A stretch of 64,000 bases of DNA from JBFLVU01 sp037444825 (lineage in GTDB: Bacteria; Acidobacteriota; UBA4820; DSQY01): NCBI GenBank assembly GCA_037444825.1, contig JBBILR010000002.1, forward strand, positions 1 through 64,000, in the 5' to 3' direction. The notes under the pieces were generated by a model. That model searched no databases. It saw nothing but the letters and a program-made list of their open reading frames with translations, and was not told the origin of the DNA. Both the position numbers and the translations under genes were made by a program. Below are positions 62,266-64,000 of the stretch, in pieces; the stretch's first letter is position 1, and every line of letters starts with the position of its first letter.

Positions 62266-63020
62266 CCCGGGAGCCGCGGCGTGGCGCGGCGCTGGAGGTG
62301 CGGGACCTTCGCTTCACCTACCCCGCCCTCTGGGGCCCCTTGGCCTGGCTGGCCCGCGGACCCTCCCGGCCCCTTCCGGTCCTTGAGGGGGTCTCCTTCT
62401 CGCTGGCACCGGGGGAGCACGTCTGCCTCCTGGGGAGGAACGGCGCCGGGAAAACCACCCTCTTCAAGGCCATCCAGGGCTTTCTGGATCCTTCGGGCGG
62501 GGAGATCCGCCTGGAGGGCCGCCCGGCGGGACGAGAGGAACACCGGCGATCCGGCTTCGCCGCCGCGGACGAGCGCTCCTTCTACCACCGCCTCACCGTC
62601 CTCGAGAACCTGGAGTTCTTCGGCGGCCTCTGGGGCCTCTCGGCCCGGGAGGCCCGGGAGAGGGCCCGGGAAACGTCGGAAAGCCTGGGCCTCGCCCCCC
62701 TCCTCCACCGTCCCTTCTCGGACCTCTCCACGGGCTGGCGCCAGAGGGCGGCCCTGGCCCGGGCCCTGCTCCACCGGCCGGGCCTCCTGCTCCTGGACGA
62801 ACCCACGCGCAGCCTGGACGCCCCCGCGGCGGCCCGCTTCCGTGCCCTCCTTCGCGAAGAGCCCTTGCGAGGGGTCACGGTGCTCTTCTCCACCCACAAC
62901 CTGGAGGAGGCCCGGGAGGTGGGAAGCCGCTGCCTGGTCCTGGCCGGCGGAAGGGTGGTTCTGGACGGACCGCCCCCGTCCACGGAGGGCCTTGCGGCCC
63001 TCCTGGAGGCCTCGCCGTGA
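62262..63020 (+). CDS. ABC transporter ATP-binding protein (CcmA/NatA type)
   Basis: A 252-residue ATPase. Walker A is GRNGAGKTTL, the signature is LSTGWRQR (altered from LSGGQ), Walker B is LLLLDEPTRSLDAP and the switch is FSTHNLEEA. The region after Walker A has FAAADERSFYHRLTVLENLEFFG, as in ATPases of ABC-2 exporters. It starts at GTG 62262, overlapping the TPR stop (GTGA), and its stop overlaps the permease start. The substrate is unknown. Confidence 0.9.
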   Translation: MTREPRRGAALEVRDLRFTYPALWGPLAWLARGPSRPLPVLEGVSFSLAPGEHVCLLGRNGAGKTTLFKAIQGFLDPSGGEIRLEGRPAGREEHRRSGFAAADERSFYHRLTVLENLEFFGGLWGLSAREARERARETSESLGLAPLLHRPFSDLSTGWRQRAALARALLHRPGLLLLDEPTRSLDAPAAARFRALLREEPLRGVTVLFSTHNLEEAREVGSRCLVLAGGRVVLDGPPPSTEGLAALLEASP

Positions 63021-63811
63021 CCGGCGCGGCGGTGGCGGCGGTGCTCCACCGGGACCTTCGCCTGGCCCTCTCGTACCGTTTGAACTTCTTGCTGGGGGCC
63101 CTCTCCAGCCTCTTCTCCGCCGTGCTCTGGTATTACCTGTCGGCTTTCGTTACCGTCCGGGGAACGGAGGTTCCCGGCGGCTACTTCGCCTTCGTGGCGA
63201 CGGGAACGGTCCTCCTCCAGTACGTAACGGCCGCCCTCCACGGGGCTTCGCGGCGGCTCCGGGAGGAGCAGGCGGCGGGAACCCTGGAGTTCCTCCTCTC
63301 TTCCCCCGCCCCGCCCTGGGGCCTGCTCTTCGCCTCGGTCCTCTTCGACCTTTTGCTCCGGACGGCGGACGCCCTGGTGCTCCTGGGGGCCGGCGCGGCG
63401 CTGGGCCTGGAGTTCCGCCTCCACCATCCCCTGGCCCTGCTGGTCATCGCGTTGCTCTCGGTGGCCTCCTTCGCCGCCCTGGGGATCCTGGCCGCCTCCT
63501 TCCTGCTGGTCTTCCAGCGGGGGGAGCCGGTGACGCCCCTGGTGGGGGGGCTCCTGGCCCTCTTGGGCGGGGTCTTTTTCCCGCCGTCGGTCCTGCCGCC
63601 TTTCCTGGCCGCCGCCGCCCGGCTTCTGCCCCTCTCCTACGCCGCCGACGGGCTGAGGGCCGTCCTTCTGGAGGGGAAGGGTCTGACGGCCCTGGGGGGG
63701 GTGGTGGGTCCCCTGGCGCTCTTCGCGGCCCTTCTCCTTCCGCTTTCGTTCCTGGCCTTCTCGACGGCCCTTCGCGCCGCCCGCCGGTACGGCCTCTTGG
63801 GGAGGTACTGA
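63017..63811 (+). CDS. ABC-2 type permease
   Basis: A 264-residue inner-membrane protein with six hydrophobic helices. It has the N-terminal LHRDLRLALSYRLNFLLG and LREEQAAGTLEFLLSSP (about 80-96), the usual G[TS]LE cytoplasmic motif of ABC-2 permeases, and LLPLSYAADGLRAVLL near the end. GTG start overlapping the ATPase. It likely works as a dimer with the ATPase. Confidence 0.9.
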   Translation: MTGAAVAAVLHRDLRLALSYRLNFLLGALSSLFSAVLWYYLSAFVTVRGTEVPGGYFAFVATGTVLLQYVTAALHGASRRLREEQAAGTLEFLLSSPAPPWGLLFASVLFDLLLRTADALVLLGAGAALGLEFRLHHPLALLVIALLSVASFAALGILAASFLLVFQRGEPVTPLVGGLLALLGGVFFPPSVLPPFLAAAARLLPLSYAADGLRAVLLEGKGLTALGGVVGPLALFAALLLPLSFLAFSTALRAARRYGLLGRY

Positions 63812-63820
63812 AGGCTGTGG

Positions 63821-63826
63821 TATGCT
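63821..63826 (+). promoter_or_regulatory. Extended -10 box of the last gene
   Basis: TGG TATGCT, with TTGGGG (63797-63802) at 18 nt. The gene starts 20 nt later at 63846. The same TGTGGTA element precedes the -10 of the ferritin and methyltransferase genes. Confidence 0.5.
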
Positions 63827-63845
63827 GAAGGGCGGAGCGAGCGCC

Positions 63846-64000
63846 ATGGCCGAAGGCGACACCTTCACCGTCACGTGCCCCTGCTGTCAGGCCCTGCTCC
63901 GGGTGGACGGCCGGGCGGGGGTGGTGGTTTCCCACGAGGCCCCGCCGCCCGCCGGGGAGAAGACATCCTTCGAGGAGCGGATGCGGCGCCTCGAGGAGGA
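63846..64000 (+). CDS. Partial small zinc-knuckle protein
   Basis: At least 51 residues, cut by the window end. It begins MAEGDTFTVTCPCCQALLRVD, a CPCC metal-binding motif, then a Pro-rich turn and a charged helix (FEERMRRLEE). This resembles short uncharacterised proteins with an N-terminal cysteine knuckle. No further assignment is possible. Confidence 0.65.
   Translation, partial: MAEGDTFTVTCPCCQALLRVDGRAGVVVSHEAPPPAGEKTSFEERMRRLEE

Overview
The window is a high-GC, Gram-negative bacterial chromosome segment. Outer-membrane envelope genes (a TolC-type channel, a TonB-dependent receptor, PbpC, alpha-2-macroglobulin), very large secreted proteins built from PKD, VWA, RCC1 and carboxypeptidase-regulatory modules, and a deoxyhypusine-synthase-like gene suggest an Acidobacteriota-like lineage. 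A Myxococcota or deltaproteobacterial-type genome is not excluded, and there is no rRNA to decide it. I found no tRNA, rRNA, CRISPR array, insertion sequence, phage gene or integrase. Layout: 95-1596 carries an MFS transporter and a small protein on the minus strand. 2312-9817 is a complete drug-efflux-type operon on the plus strand (TetR regulator with promoter and palindromic operator, HlyD-type lipoprotein, two separate ATPases, two ABC-2 permeases, TolC-type channel), laid out like E. coli ybhR/cecR-ybhGFSR. 10016-11626 holds minus-strand metal-linked small proteins (Dps-like ferritin, zinc ribbon, NifX-like protein). 11723-13220 is queA plus a DUF2231-like membrane protein. 13228-18206 (minus) holds cca, a YheT-like hydrolase, a HEAT protein and a TonB-dependent receptor. 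18351-28350 is the most distinctive region: three consecutive secreted multidomain proteins that share an apparently unnamed C-terminal domain with two invariant cysteines. Two of them share 228 bp of identical DNA running through the stop codon into the terminator. 28431-31175 (minus) is rimO-pgpA-ribF. 31288-48934 is a cell-surface block: a 2453-residue protein with four VWA domains and seven RCC1 repeats, a divergent thioester alpha-2-macroglobulin, a double retropepsin-like protease and PbpC. 49129-64000 is mostly housekeeping (coaD, aminotransferase, deoxyhypusine-synthase-like, A-type Fe-S carrier, methyltransferase, ygfZ, saccharopine-dehydrogenase-like, rdgB, murA, AI-2E permease), a secreted protein of unknown function, and a TPR-ABC exporter operon at the right edge. 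How the parts work together: alpha-2-macroglobulin and PbpC are a known periplasmic defence and cell-wall repair pair, and here a secreted aspartic protease sits between them. The efflux operon appears self-contained from regulator to outer membrane. Promoters are readable in many places. Several genes (pbpC, the YheT-like gene, a small membrane protein, queA) have a TANNNT -10 box only 6-8 nt before the ATG, so leaderless mRNAs are likely common, next to genes with strong Shine-Dalgarno sequences.
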